From contig JAHBXK010000012.1 of NCBI GenBank assembly GCA_019636535.1, forward strand, positions 23,692-87,691: 64,000 nt of DNA, given 5' to 3'. This DNA comes from Phycisphaeraceae bacterium (GTDB lineage Bacteria > Planctomycetota > Phycisphaerae > Phycisphaerales > UBA1924). Under the pieces are notes generated by a model, which was not told the DNA's origin, did no database searches, and saw only the letters and a program-made list of their open reading frames with translations. Below are positions 9,013-17,673 of this stretch, piece by piece. The translations under genes were made by a program, and so were the position numbers. Position 1 is the first letter of the stretch. Every line of letters starts with the position of its first letter.

Positions 9013-10555
9013 AGCGGATCCCCTGGGCCAGTTCGAACCGGCCGGCGAAATTAACGGTGCATGTCTGGCGACGCATGTACGCCTTCCACGAATCCGAGCC
9101 CGACTCCCGCCCGCCTCCCGTGTCTTTCTCGCCCCCGAAGGCCCCACCGATCTCCGCCCCGCTGGTCCCCGCGTTGACGTTCGCGATCCCGCAGTCGCTC
9201 CCCGAGCCGCTCGGCGAAAGGAACCGCTCGCTCACGCGGATGCTCTCCGTGAAGATCGCCGAGGAAAGGCCCTGATCGACAGAGTTCTGGAGCGAGATCG
9301 CCTCGTCGATCGACTTGCAGGCAAACACATACAGGATCGGAGCGAACGTCTCTTCGCTCGCGATGTCAAGCCGATTGTTCGCCGGCACGCGCACGATCGT
9401 CGGCTGCACAAAGTGCCCGCCTCGATCGCCCATCACGCCCCCGCCGATCAGCACCTTGCCCCCCTGCTCTCTGGCCGTCCGCACCGCCCGGTCGAACGCC
9501 TTGACCGCCCGATCGTCGATCAACGGTCCGACCAGCGTACCTTCCTTCAACGGGTCACCGATCCTGTTCAACACCTGCCCATACGCGGCGACCAGGCGAT
9601 CAACCAACCCGTCCACGACCGATTCGTGCGCGATCAGCCTGCGGGTCGTCGTGCATCGTTGCCCCGCAGTCCCCACCGATCCGAACACGATCGACGGAAC
9701 GGCCAGGTTCAGATCCGCGTCGGCGTGCACGATCACCGCGTTATTGCCGCCGAGTTCCAGCAGCGACCGGCCGAGCCGACCGGCCACGACTTGACCCACG
9801 CGCTGACCCATGCGGCACGACCCGGTCGCCGAGATCAACGGGTAGCGTCGATCCGAAATCAGCCTCTCACCGACTTCGTCGTCGGTCCCGATCACGAGCC
9901 GGAAGATGCCTTTGTGTCCCATGGCTTCCGCAACGCGCTCGGCGATCCGGTGCGTCGCAAGACTGATCAACGGGGTCAGCAGGCTCGGCTTCCACACCAC
10001 GCTGTCGCCGCACACCGCCGCGAGCATCGCGTTCCAACCCCACACCGCGTTCGGGAAGTTGAAGGCCGTGATCACGCCGACGGGGCCGAGCGGCAGCCAT
10101 TGTTCCATCAGCCGGTGCCCGCGACGCTCGCTCGGGAAGACCTGTCCTGGCAACTGGCGCGACAGACCCACCGCAAAGTCCGCGATATCGACCGTCTCCT
10201 GCACTTCCCCGAGCCCCTCCGCACGAATCTTGCCCATCTCCAGACTGACCAGTTCGCCCAAGGGCTCCTTGAATCTCCGAAACTCCTCTCCGATCGCCCT
10301 GACGACTTGGCCGCGCTCGGGAGCCGGCACTTCGCGCCACAACTTGAATGACTCGACAGCCCCAACGGTCTCGCGTTCAAGCGCAGCGGCATCGTCCAAC
10401 GTCACCGCGCCGATCGCCCGACCGCTCGCCGGATTCTCGCTCACGATCACCCGCCGACCGCCGATTTCGCGCACCCCTGCGGGCGTGTCAGTCGCAACTT
10501 CCACGAACCGAGGGTCGCGCTTCAGGCCGAGGTCTTCGAGCAGATCGCGGGGCAT
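9005..10555 (-). CDS. amaB: ALDH7-family dehydrogenase (aminoadipate-semialdehyde / piperideine-6-carboxylate type)
   Basis: 516 aa from ATG 10555. Catalytic residues are visible: Glu in LLELGGNNA and Cys in GQRCTTTRRL. The C-terminus has the signature of ALDH7/antiquitin enzymes (GIANVNAGTSGAEIGGAFGG, then TGGGRESGSDSWKAYMRR). The family oxidises L-aminoadipate semialdehyde, in equilibrium with piperideine-6-carboxylate, to aminoadipate in lysine degradation using NAD(P)+. No lysine-degradation partner is nearby; downstream genes are rpiA and a CBS protein, so a broader role in aldehyde clearance cannot be excluded. A frame starting at 10639 is 28 residues longer but lacks support. Confidence 0.88.
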   Translation of the reverse strand: MPRDLLEDLGLKRDPRFVEVATDTPAGVREIGGRRVIVSENPASGRAIGAVTLDDAAALERETVGAVESFKLWREVPAPERGQVVRAIGEEFRRFKEPLGELVSLEMGKIRAEGLGEVQETVDIADFAVGLSRQLPGQVFPSERRGHRLMEQWLPLGPVGVITAFNFPNAVWGWNAMLAAVCGDSVVWKPSLLTPLISLATHRIAERVAEAMGHKGIFRLVIGTDDEVGERLISDRRYPLISATGSCRMGQRVGQVVAGRLGRSLLELGGNNAVIVHADADLNLAVPSIVFGSVGTAGQRCTTTRRLIAHESVVDGLVDRLVAAYGQVLNRIGDPLKEGTLVGPLIDDRAVKAFDRAVRTAREQGGKVLIGGGVMGDRGGHFVQPTIVRVPANNRLDIASEETFAPILYVFACKSIDEAISLQNSVDQGLSSAIFTESIRVSERFLSPSGSGSDCGIANVNAGTSGAEIGGAFGGEKDTGGGRESGSDSWKAYMRRQTCTVNFAGRFELAQGIRFE

Positions 10556-10675
10556 GATGGATCGTACCCGCGCCCCGCTCGACCCGGACGAGCATCCGCC
10601 ACGGCAAGTGGCCCAAGACGTGCCTGCGTGAACGGGCACGCACGGCCATTCGTGCTACGCTCGCGCGTGCCAACG

Positions 10676-11485
10676 ATGACCCCGCACCCGCCCGAACCGA
10701 TCGTGCTCGCCACCGGCAACCAGCACAAAGTTGCGGAGATGCGCGGGCTCTTCTCGCGATACTCCCCCGAACCGGCGCGGACGATCCCGATCCTGTCGCT
10801 CAACGAGGCGATCCCCGAGCACGCCTGCGCCGTCGAACCCGATGAGAGCGGCACGACGTTCCAGCAGAACGCGACCATCAAGGCCGTCTCTTATGCGCAA
10901 CAAACCGGCCGACTCTGCCTGGCCGACGATTCCGGCCTCCAGATCGATGCGCTCGACGGCGCGCCGGGCGTCATCAGTTCTCACTTCTGCACGGACGGGC
11001 GCGAGGAGGGACTCTCACGCGAAGAACGCGACCGCAGGAACAACGAGTTGGTGCTCGAGCGCTTGCGCGGAGTGCCATCCGAGAAGAGGGCCGCCAGATT
11101 CGTCTGCGTGATGGTTCTTGCCGTCCCGCCCGGGTGGAAACCACGAAGGTCGATGCCCGCGGTCCCACCCTACCACGAGCATGACCCGCTCTGGAATCTC
11201 ACCACTCGACTCGACGCCATCGCCCGCGATCCGGTTCATGCGCACCCGCTGCTCGCGGCCCGCGGCGAGTTCAAGGGCCGAATCGGCGTCCCGCCGCGGG
11301 TTCCCAGCGGCAAGCACGGTTTCGGCTACGACCCGCTCTTTCTGGTTGCCCCCGACTATCGGATCACGTCCGCGGAACTCGATCCGATCGAGAAGAACTG
11401 CGTGTCGCATCGGGCGCGGGCCGTCAACCAGATGCTCGACCTGATGATCCGATCGGGCCTGCTGCCTCCACCAGTGACTGCTTAA
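10676..11485 (+). CDS. rdgB: non-canonical purine NTP pyrophosphatase (RdgB/HAM1)
   Basis: 269 aa. HAM1 enzymes hydrolyse dITP, ITP and XTP to monophosphates and keep deaminated purines out of DNA. Seen here: ATGNQHKVAEM at residues 12-22, GTTFQQNATIKA at 59-70, the active-site ADDSGL at 83-88, and FGYDPLF near 220. The protein is about 70 residues longer than typical family members; the extra length is an insertion between about residues 140 and 205 containing YHEHDPLWNLTTRLDAIA. The ATG at 10676 is chosen over 10628 because the family begins directly before the ATGN motif. Divergent from the ALDH gene (120 bases). The cobalamin riboswitch follows it. Confidence 0.9.
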   Translation: MTPHPPEPIVLATGNQHKVAEMRGLFSRYSPEPARTIPILSLNEAIPEHACAVEPDESGTTFQQNATIKAVSYAQQTGRLCLADDSGLQIDALDGAPGVISSHFCTDGREEGLSREERDRRNNELVLERLRGVPSEKRAARFVCVMVLAVPPGWKPRRSMPAVPPYHEHDPLWNLTTRLDAIARDPVHAHPLLAARGEFKGRIGVPPRVPSGKHGFGYDPLFLVAPDYRITSAELDPIEKNCVSHRARAVNQMLDLMIRSGLLPPPVTA

Positions 11486-11564
11486 AGCATCTGCTGTCGG
11501 CCGCTCCCGACAAACCGAGTCATGTACTCTTTGACACACCAGCGCGATCCGCTATGCTGCATGC

Positions 11565-11790
11565 GCTCAAGGTGATCGTTTGGGCTCGCGCCCACTCGAT
11601 CTGAAAAGGGAAGCGTGGTGAGGTCGTGCCCGGCGAGCAACCGCCAACGGCACACCGAGTCCACCGCGGACGCGCCGCCGTGAAGGGCCGTACCGCCTGC
11701 TCGACAACGCCACTGCACCCCTCACCGGGTTGTGCGGGAAGGCCGAGCGGGATGGCCCCAAGCCGGAAGACCTGCCCGGAGCATGTGTCG
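11565..11790 (+). promoter_or_regulatory. cobalamin (B12) riboswitch
   Basis: The 450-base gap between rdgB and the next gene contains the conserved core of a cobalamin riboswitch in the right order: AAAAGGGAA at 11604-11612, GGTGA at 11617-11621, CACTG at 11711-11715, GGGAAGGC at 11736-11743, and the B12 box AAGCCGGAAGACCTGCC at 11760-11776. The last matches the E. coli btuB leader sequence except at one or two positions. A 6-bp inverted repeat follows at 11794-11799/11809-11814, without a T-run, and may be part of the expression platform. It is 160 bases upstream of a secreted-protein operon, which it should switch off when adenosylcobalamin is abundant. Exact ends were estimated by eye. 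Confidence 0.9.
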
Positions 11791-11935
11791 TTCACGCCCT
11801 CGCGAACGGGGCGTCGGCAGCGATCCCGCGCGTTCCCGGCGGGCTCACTCCGACCATCCCCCCACCCGCCGCGAGGGCACCCACGCAAGGGAACCGTGCC
11901 GCGCGAATCGGCATGCTCGCTCAAAGGCGGTCCAC

Positions 11936-12967
11936 ATGATCCGTTCCGTTCTTGCAGGTGCGCTTGCGTTTTCCACGACCATCGCCGCTCATGCGGCGAT
12001 CCCCGACTACACGCTTGTCGGTTCTTTCCCGCTGCCGCGGTCGTCTTCCTTCGTTCCCACCGATCCGTTCGACGTTCTCCCCGACGGTCGCATCATCCAG
12101 ATGCACCACAACGAACTCTGGCTTCAGAGTGGCGTGAACGCTTCGACCTACGCCCTTGCCGGCTCCCTCCCAGCGGGCGCAGTGAGCAGCATCGGCCCCT
12201 CCTTCATCAGGGTCAGCCCCGACGGCACGCGACTGGCGATCGGCGACAACAACTTCACCCCGGCATCACAAGTCGTCCACGTCGTCGATCTCGCATTGCT
12301 CGACCCCCTCGCGCCGACGACACCTTCGCACTCCGTCCCGTCGCTGAACTTCGATGCACACTGGACGACCAACTCGTCCCTGCTGATCACCGGCGGCGAC
12401 TTCTTCGTCGGTTCCTCGGTTGTCACGCGCCTCGATCTGGCCCCATCGCCCACCACCACCGTCGTCATCGACGGCATCGGTGCCGGTTCGGGCGGCATAG
12501 TCTCCATCGGTTCCACGATTTACGTCGGTGTCGGTTTCGGTTTCGGCAACACACCCACCGGCCAAGTGCGATCGTTCGACCTTGCCACGATCTCCGGCAC
12601 CAACTCGCCGATCCCGTTCGAGTCCGCCTCCATCCTCACGCAGACCCTCTCGGCCTTTCCGCTCAGCGCTGACAGCCTCGGCAACCTGCTCATCGGCGGC
12701 GGCGACAGTTTCGCCAGCCCGCCGTTGCTCGGCTACGCCGTGGTGATGGACCCCACAGGTTCATCCAATCCGCTCCTGCTCTCGCCGGCCGGACCCGATG
12801 CGCTCTACTCGGTCGGATTCAACGCCTTCACGAACGAATTGCTCGTCATCGCCGATGGCATCGCCTACCGCTACGCGATCCCCGCACCTGGCTCCCTTGC
12901 CGTCATCCTCTTTGCCATACCGGCGACCAGACGTCGCCGACGCGCCCGTCGAACGGAGTCGCGATGA
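11936..12967 (+). CDS. secreted beta-propeller-like protein with PEP-CTERM-like tail, first gene after B12 riboswitch
   Basis: 343 aa from ATG 11936 with GGCGG upstream. It has a signal peptide (IRSVLAGALAFSTTIAAHA). Blade-like units recur: VLPDGRIIQMHHNELWL, RVSPDGTRLAIGDNN with VVHVVDL, SLLITGGDFF, SLGNLLIGGGD, TNELLVIADGIAYRY. This suggests a YncE-like propeller. The C-terminus is a PEP-CTERM-like sorting tail (AIPAPGSLAVILFAIPATRR followed by more Arg). Control by a cobalamin riboswitch and a propeller fold recall BtuG, the surface cobalamin-binding propeller of Bacteroides, so an extracellular B12-capture role is inferred, not shown. Its stop overlaps the next start (ATGA), so the two are probably translationally coupled. 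Confidence 0.75.
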   Translation: MIRSVLAGALAFSTTIAAHAAIPDYTLVGSFPLPRSSSFVPTDPFDVLPDGRIIQMHHNELWLQSGVNASTYALAGSLPAGAVSSIGPSFIRVSPDGTRLAIGDNNFTPASQVVHVVDLALLDPLAPTTPSHSVPSLNFDAHWTTNSSLLITGGDFFVGSSVVTRLDLAPSPTTTVVIDGIGAGSGGIVSIGSTIYVGVGFGFGNTPTGQVRSFDLATISGTNSPIPFESASILTQTLSAFPLSADSLGNLLIGGGDSFASPPLLGYAVVMDPTGSSNPLLLSPAGPDALYSVGFNAFTNELLVIADGIAYRYAIPAPGSLAVILFAIPATRRRRRARRTESR

Positions 12968-14181
12968 TGCCAAGCCCCACCGGCGTTAACTGTTCTCACA
13001 TCGCCTCAGCGATGGGCGCTGCACTGCTGCTCGCTTGCGCTGGGGCCGCGAGCGCCAGTGATCCATCCCCCTTCGCCACCGTTGTCCACGATTTCTCGCC
13101 CGCGCCGGGCCAGTTCGCCAACAACCCCGCCTTCAACGACCCCGCCCGCGCGATCGGCCCACCCTCGGGCGGCGGTACGCTCACGCCGGACCTCTCATCG
13201 CTGGTCTCGCTCGGCGGGTTCGGCGGCTCGATCACACTCGGCTTCGCCTATCCCATCCCCAACCTCCCCCCTTCACCCACCAACCCCCGCGGTCTCGACC
13301 TGATCGTCTTCGGCAACGCCGTCTACGCCGCGGGCAACGCGACTCGACGCTTCGCGGAGGCCGCCACCGTCGAGGTCGCCGTCGATACCAACAACAACGG
13401 AGTCCCCGACGACCCGTGGTACCTCATCCCCGGCTCCCACCTTCCGCACCCCCCATCGGGGATCTACCCGCTCACTCGCACCCTCAAGACCTGGGACGCC
13501 GACACGTCCGATCCCACCTTCCCTCCAGACGATCCCTCCTGGCTCCCACCCGGCTCGCCCACCCCTCCCACCACCTTCACGACCAGCGCCTACCGACTCC
13601 CCGCGTTGTTCGAAGTCAGCCTGCTCATCCACCCGGAAGGCCCAACCGCCACGCAGGAAGTCACCTTCGGCTATGCCGATTGCACACCCACGCTCCGCCT
13701 GGGCGATCTCAACGCCGACAACGTGATCGACGACCCGACGATCCCGCCGCATGCCTTCTACACCGTCCCGGACGACCCTTTCATCGTCGGCATCACGCCC
13801 CACTCGGGCGGCGGCGACGCGATCGATCTCACGTGGGCCGTCGATCCCGCCACGGGCCAACCGGCCAACCTCACCCACATCCACTTCGTCCGCATCACCA
13901 CCGCCGTCGACTTCCTCGCCGGGCCGCTCGGCGAACTCTCCTCCGAGATCGACGCCGTGGCGAGGGTCATCCCGCCTCGCGTCTCCGACTTCAACCGCGA
14001 CCGCATCGTCGATCTGGCCGACCTGATCGCCTTCCTTGAAGCCTGGCTCCCCGCGCTGGGCGGCCCATCTCCCGGTCCTCCCTACGCGTTTCCGACGATC
14101 GACCTCGAATCCGACGGCGTCATCGACCTCGCCGATCTCATCCACTTTCTTCAGCATTGGCTCGTCGATCTTGGAGGCTGA
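12964..14181 (+). CDS. surface protein with tandem dockerin-like modules, second gene of B12-riboswitch operon
   Basis: 405 aa; overlaps the preceding stop by 4 bases. Signal peptide ends near AGAASAS. The middle has a distinctive conserved-looking block: VSLGGFGGSITLGFAYPI, GLDLIVFGNAVYAAGNA, VEVAVDTNNNGVPDDPWYLI. I recall similar blocks in surface proteins annotated in bacterial cobalamin loci, but cannot check this. Two calcium-loop modules close the protein (DFNRDRIVDLADLIAFLEAW and DLESDGVIDLADLIHFLQHW). No enzymatic motif is visible. Its place in a riboswitch-controlled operon points to cobalamin scavenging or storage outside the cell; this is inference. Confidence 0.75.
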   Translation: MMPSPTGVNCSHIASAMGAALLLACAGAASASDPSPFATVVHDFSPAPGQFANNPAFNDPARAIGPPSGGGTLTPDLSSLVSLGGFGGSITLGFAYPIPNLPPSPTNPRGLDLIVFGNAVYAAGNATRRFAEAATVEVAVDTNNNGVPDDPWYLIPGSHLPHPPSGIYPLTRTLKTWDADTSDPTFPPDDPSWLPPGSPTPPTTFTTSAYRLPALFEVSLLIHPEGPTATQEVTFGYADCTPTLRLGDLNADNVIDDPTIPPHAFYTVPDDPFIVGITPHSGGGDAIDLTWAVDPATGQPANLTHIHFVRITTAVDFLAGPLGELSSEIDAVARVIPPRVSDFNRDRIVDLADLIAFLEAWLPALGGPSPGPPYAFPTIDLESDGVIDLADLIHFLQHWLVDLGG

Positions 14182-14217
14182 ACCCTGCCCCGTGAGTCCG
14201 ACCAACTCCCCCGGCGA

Positions 14218-15195
14218 GTGTCGCAACCGTTCCCGCCGCGATGCCCACCTTCGCCGCGCCGATCGCTGACGCACCGACGCGGCTTCACGCTCGTGGAGGT
14301 TCTGGTCGTCATCGCGGTCGTCTCCGTGCTGGTCTCGCTCATGCTCCCCGCCCTCAGCGCAGCGCACGCCACCGCGCGCACGACCGTCTGCGCTTCCAAC
14401 GCCCGCCAACTCCAACTCGCCAACGACCTCTACGCCGTCGATCATCGCCAGCACTACGCCCCCGGCATGCCCGACCGTCTTGCCAACCTCCGCCGCTGGC
14501 ACGGCGCACGATCCAACACCGATGAGCGCTTCACCCCCTGGGGAGGAGTCAACGCGGCGGACCCGAACGCGCCTTTCGATGAAGGCAGGGGAGGCACGCT
14601 CACGCCCTACCTGCACTCCTCGCCGACAGCACCAGTCTCCCCCGCCGGCACCGTGCGTGCCTGCCCGACTTTCGCCTCCGTCCTGCGCGCCGTCGACGAT
14701 GCGCACGCGGCCTCTTCATCCCCGGCCGGCTTCGAGTCCGGCTGCGGCGGCTACGGGTACAACAGCGCCTTCGTCGGCACCCGCCTCCGCCGCACCGGCC
14801 CCGGCGTCTTCGTCGTGGCCGACGATCGCGCTGGGTCACCGGCGTGGCTCTTCGGGTCCCCCGCACGCACCATCGCCTTCGCCGATGCAGCGCTGGCCGC
14901 GGGCCCACCGATCTCGCCGCCGGGCGCTGGGGGCCTGATCGAGTTCTCCTTCGTTGAGCCGCGCTTCTGGCCGCACCTGCCCGCCTCACCGGCCGCGCGT
15001 CCCGATCCCTCCGTGCACTTCCGCCACGCGATGGGCCGCGAACACAAGGCCACCGTCGTCTGGCTCGACGGACACACCGACACCGCGCAGCGCACCCTCT
15101 CGCACGCCAGCGGCTTCTACGCCCTCGACCCGGCGAGCGTGAACATCGGCTGGCCGGGTGAGTCCGACTCGAACGAACTCTTCGACTTCGACTGA
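14218..15195 (+). CDS. pseudopilin-like protein, third gene of B12-riboswitch operon
   Basis: 325 aa from GTG 14218, 36 bases after the preceding gene. A prepilin peptidase site RRGFTLVEVLVVIAVVSVLV (about residues 20-39) is followed by a single hydrophobic helix, as in type II secretion pseudopilins and the planctomycete prepilin-like family. Near the C-terminus HKATVVWLDGHTD resembles the H-x-DG motif of that family. The mature globular domain is periplasmic or surface exposed. No other type II secretion gene is adjacent, so it may act as a stand-alone structural or delivery component for its operon partners. An 8-bp-unit repeat follows at 15227. Confidence 0.8.
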   Translation: MSQPFPPRCPPSPRRSLTHRRGFTLVEVLVVIAVVSVLVSLMLPALSAAHATARTTVCASNARQLQLANDLYAVDHRQHYAPGMPDRLANLRRWHGARSNTDERFTPWGGVNAADPNAPFDEGRGGTLTPYLHSSPTAPVSPAGTVRACPTFASVLRAVDDAHAASSSPAGFESGCGGYGYNSAFVGTRLRRTGPGVFVVADDRAGSPAWLFGSPARTIAFADAALAAGPPISPPGAGGLIEFSFVEPRFWPHLPASPAARPDPSVHFRHAMGREHKATVVWLDGHTDTAQRTLSHASGFYALDPASVNIGWPGESDSNELFDFD

Positions 15196-15226
15196 CCCCC
15201 CTCCCCCCCTCCCCCCTTTCCTCTTC

Positions 15227-15246
15227 GCTCCGTCCCTCCGTGCCCA
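15227..15246. repeat. dispersed GGNRCGAA-type repeat, copy 1 (short)
   Basis: A short pyrimidine-strand copy (CTCCGTCCCTCCGTGCCC) lies between the pseudopilin and nfeD. It matches units of the longer copies at 15852, 18042, 20763 and 22764. At this length it is the weakest member of the family. Confidence 0.45.
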
Positions 15247-15288
15247 CTCCTTCCCGCATACATTCCTCCCGCACAGGAGGCCTTGCGC

Positions 15289-15780
15289 ATGGAGTCACTG
15301 CTGGTCTGGGGTCTGGCGCTCGTCGCCGCCTCGATCGTGCTCATCTTCATCGAGTTCTTCGTCCCATCGGCGGGGCTCATCTCCGTTGTGGCGGCCTGCT
15401 GCGGGATCGGTGGGGTGATCTGCCTGTTCATCCACGACTGGCGCTGGGGCGTCGGGGGGATGCTCGCCCTGGCGGTGCTGGTGCCGATGGCGATCGTCTT
15501 CGGTCTGCAGGTCCTCCCCGCCACGCCGCTGGGCAAACGCCTGATGTACGGGGAGGACGGTGCGCCGCGCACGGTCCTGGACCCCAACGACGTTGGGCCA
15601 TACGTCGGCCTGCTCGGCAGGGAGGGGGAGGTGCTCAGCGACCTGCGCCCCGTCGGCGTCGTGCGCATCGACGATGAGCGGCTCGATGCGCTCTCCGAGA
15701 TCGGCCTGGTCCGCGCGGGGACGCGCATCAAGGTCACGAGCGTGGAGGGCCGGCAGGTCAAGGTGCGGCCGGTGGCGTGA
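15289..15780 (+). CDS. NfeD-family membrane protein
   Basis: 163 aa. ATG 15289 is fixed by AGGAGG at 15275-15280 (8-base spacing); TTG 15283 is too close. Two to three hydrophobic helices fill residues 1-70 (WGLALVAASIVLIFIEFFVP, then the CCGIGGVICLFIHD and GGMLALAVLVPMAIVFGL segments), followed by a soluble C-terminal OB-like domain (LLGREGEVLSDLRPVG, GTRIKVTSVEGRQVKV). This is the short NfeD form lacking the ClpP-like protease. NfeD proteins pair with flotillin/FloA-type proteins, and floA follows 210 bases downstream on the same strand. The pair organises ordered membrane domains. Confidence 0.85.
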   Translation: MESLLVWGLALVAASIVLIFIEFFVPSAGLISVVAACCGIGGVICLFIHDWRWGVGGMLALAVLVPMAIVFGLQVLPATPLGKRLMYGEDGAPRTVLDPNDVGPYVGLLGREGEVLSDLRPVGVVRIDDERLDALSEIGLVRAGTRIKVTSVEGRQVKVRPVA

Positions 15781-15851
15781 GGAAGCGGGCACTCGGCAAC
15801 AGGAAGAGGCGTCCACCGCGTTGCACTTTGCCGTTCCGCCGCTTCTTCCTC

Positions 15852-15906
15852 CCCTTTGTGCCTCCGTGCCTCCGTCCCTTCGTCCCTTCGTGCCTTCCTC
15901 TTCCCG
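15852..15906. repeat. dispersed GGNRCGAA-type repeat, copy 2 (intergenic)
   Basis: Between nfeD and floA the + strand reads as consecutive 8-base units (TTTGTGCC, TCCGTGCC, TCCGTCCC, TTCGTCCC, TTCGTGCC). Positions 15874-15894 share 21 identical bases with the copy inside truB (20773-20793). It is preceded by a CTTTGCCG-like stretch that also precedes or follows the copy at 18042. Confidence 0.7.
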
Positions 15907-15990
15907 TATACTCCCGCCTCTTCAACCCCGTTCATCGATCCCCCTCCCCCCCTCCCCCCCCCTCACTTCACTTCACACGGAGCCGACTCC

Positions 15991-17085
15991 ATGACCCCAG
16001 CCCCCATCCTCACCCCCCCCACCCCCGCCACCCCCGCCTTCCCCACCACGCTCGCGCAGGTCACCGCCGGCAGCGCCATCACCGTCGTCCTGGTCGGCTT
16101 CGGCGTCATCGTCCTCCTGATCGTCATCTACGTGATCGGGTCCTTCATCAACCTCTACGTCCAGGCGCTGCTCAGCAAGGCCCGCGTGGGCATCCTCGAG
16201 ATGGTGGGGATGCGTCTGCGCAAGGTCGACATCCGCACCATCGTCCTCTCCCGCATCCGCGCGGTGAAGGCGGGCATGGACATCAGCACCGCCCGGCTCG
16301 AAACCCACTACCTCGCCGGCGGCCGGGTCCCCCACGTCGTCAGCGCGCTCATCGCCGCCAAGGCCGCCAAGATCCCCCTCACGTGGGACACGGCCTGCGC
16401 GATCGACCTGGCGGGCCGCGACATCCTCGACGCCGTGCAGACCAGCGTCAACCCCAAGGTCATCGACTGCCCCGGCGCCAGCCAGCCGCGCAACACCATC
16501 GACGCCGTCGCCCAGGACGGCATCCAGTTGCGCGCCAAGGCCCGCGTCACCGTCCGCACCAACATCAACAACCTCGTCGGCGGCGCCACCGAGGAGACCG
16601 TCGTCGCCCGCGTCGGCCAGGGCATCGTCAGCACCATCGGCTCAGCGCCCACCCACAAGGCCGTGCTCGAGAACCCCGACGAGATCAGCCGCAAGATCCT
16701 CGAGTCCGGCCTCGACGCCGGCACCGCCTTCGAGATCCTCTCGATCGACATCGCCGACATCGACGTCGGCGAGAACATCGGCGCCAAACTCCAGGCCGAC
16801 CAGGCCGAGACCGACAAGAAGCGCTTCCAGGCCGAGGCCGAGAAGCGCCGGGCGCTGGCCATGGCGCTCGAGCAGGAGAACAAGGCCAAGGTGCAGGAGA
16901 GCCGGGCGCTGGTCGTGCTCGCCGAGGCCGAGGTCCCCAAGGCGATCGCCGAGGCCTTCCGCTCGGGCAACCTGGGGATCATGGACTACTACCGCCTGCG
17001 CAATCTCCAATCCGACACGCAGATGCGGAGCGCGATCGCCGGCACCGATCAGGGCGGCACCACCGGCGGCCCCGGCGGGCAGTGA
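15991..17085 (+). CDS. floA: flotillin-like protein FloA
   Basis: 364 aa from ATG 15991; the frame upstream of it is the repeat-rich leader. One N-terminal membrane hairpin ([20 protein letters not shown]) is followed by the YqfA/FloA core: [38 protein letters not shown], then [20 protein letters not shown]. The C-terminal stretch, [20 protein letters not shown] onward, is an alpha-helical coiled coil typical of flotillins. The family scaffolds functional membrane microdomains. Length is slightly above the usual 330 because of a Pro/Thr-rich N-terminus and a Gly-rich tail. Pairs with nfeD upstream. Confidence 0.92.
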   Translation: MTPAPILTPPTPATPAFPTTLAQVTAGSAITVVLVGFGVIVLLIVIYVIGSFINLYVQALLSKARVGILEMVGMRLRKVDIRTIVLSRIRAVKAGMDISTARLETHYLAGGRVPHVVSALIAAKAAKIPLTWDTACAIDLAGRDILDAVQTSVNPKVIDCPGASQPRNTIDAVAQDGIQLRAKARVTVRTNINNLVGGATEETVVARVGQGIVSTIGSAPTHKAVLENPDEISRKILESGLDAGTAFEILSIDIADIDVGENIGAKLQADQAETDKKRFQAEAEKRRALAMALEQENKAKVQESRALVVLAEAEVPKAIAEAFRSGNLGIMDYYRLRNLQSDTQMRSAIAGTDQGGTTGGPGGQ

Positions 17086-17354
17086 TCGGACGAGCGGAGC
17101 GATCGGCAGCGCACCAATTCGGCGGTTCAGCGCAGCACGCCGGGCACGACCACGCGATCCCTCGCCGCGTGAATCCCCTGTTTGGGCCATGGTGATGCCG
17201 CACCCGCGTCCGCGCACCCTTCGCGACGGCCCGCGAAGGACCCCTCGGACATCGACCACTCGCAAGTTCCGTTCGATCATGAACTTACGTCGATCGGACG
17301 GACCCGAACCGCGTGAGTCGGCCACGCCGAACACCGAACAACGGCCTGTCTTTC
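17086..17354. other. intergenic stretch upstream of the 21-bp array
   Basis: This is the first half of a 588-base gap between floA and a lipoprotein gene. I see no gene or recognisable RNA here. Reading frames that cross it in both directions have no domain content. Confidence 0.5.
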
Positions 17355-17551
17355 GCTCCTCCGCGCCAGTCCTGTGCTCCTCCGCGCCAGTGCTTTGCTC
17401 CTCCGCGCCAGTGCTGTGCTCCTCCGCGCCAGTGCTGTGCTCCTCCGCGCCAGTGCTATGGACCTCAGCGCCAGCGCTGCGGTCCTCGGCGCCAGTACTT
17501 TGCTCTGGCGCGCACGAGTTGTGCTCCAGCGCGCAGGAGTTTCGCTCCTCC
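17355..17551. repeat. 21-bp tandem repeat array, nine copies, intergenic
   Basis: Nine consecutive 21-base units start with GCTCCTCCGCGCCAGTGCTGT at 17355 and end at 17543; a partial tenth reaches 17551. Copies 1-5 are nearly identical, copies 6-9 diverge progressively. The period is a multiple of three, so all frames stay open: a seven-residue repeat such as VLCSSAP on the + strand or STGAEEH on the - strand. Neither strand shows a convincing start or domain, so I treat it as non-coding. It lies 123 bases before the lipoprotein gene at 17674. The period equals that of the coding array at 22101. Confidence 0.9.
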
Positions 17552-17673
17552 CCCCCTCCCCCCACCAACAATGCCCATCCACGATGCGGTCCGCAACAAG
17601 CATCCGCGATCGTGCCGGACAACCGGGCACGCGCGGGCGCGGCGAGCGCTCGCACGGGAAGAGGAGCACACGG

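Noticed and set aside
8855..10351. 498-codon plus-strand frame opposite the ALDH7 gene
   Set aside because: His/Arg-rich shadow; the minus strand carries all ALDH catalytic motifs.
17355..17551. CRISPR array
   Set aside because: The units are directly adjacent 21-mers without unique spacers and no cas gene is nearby.
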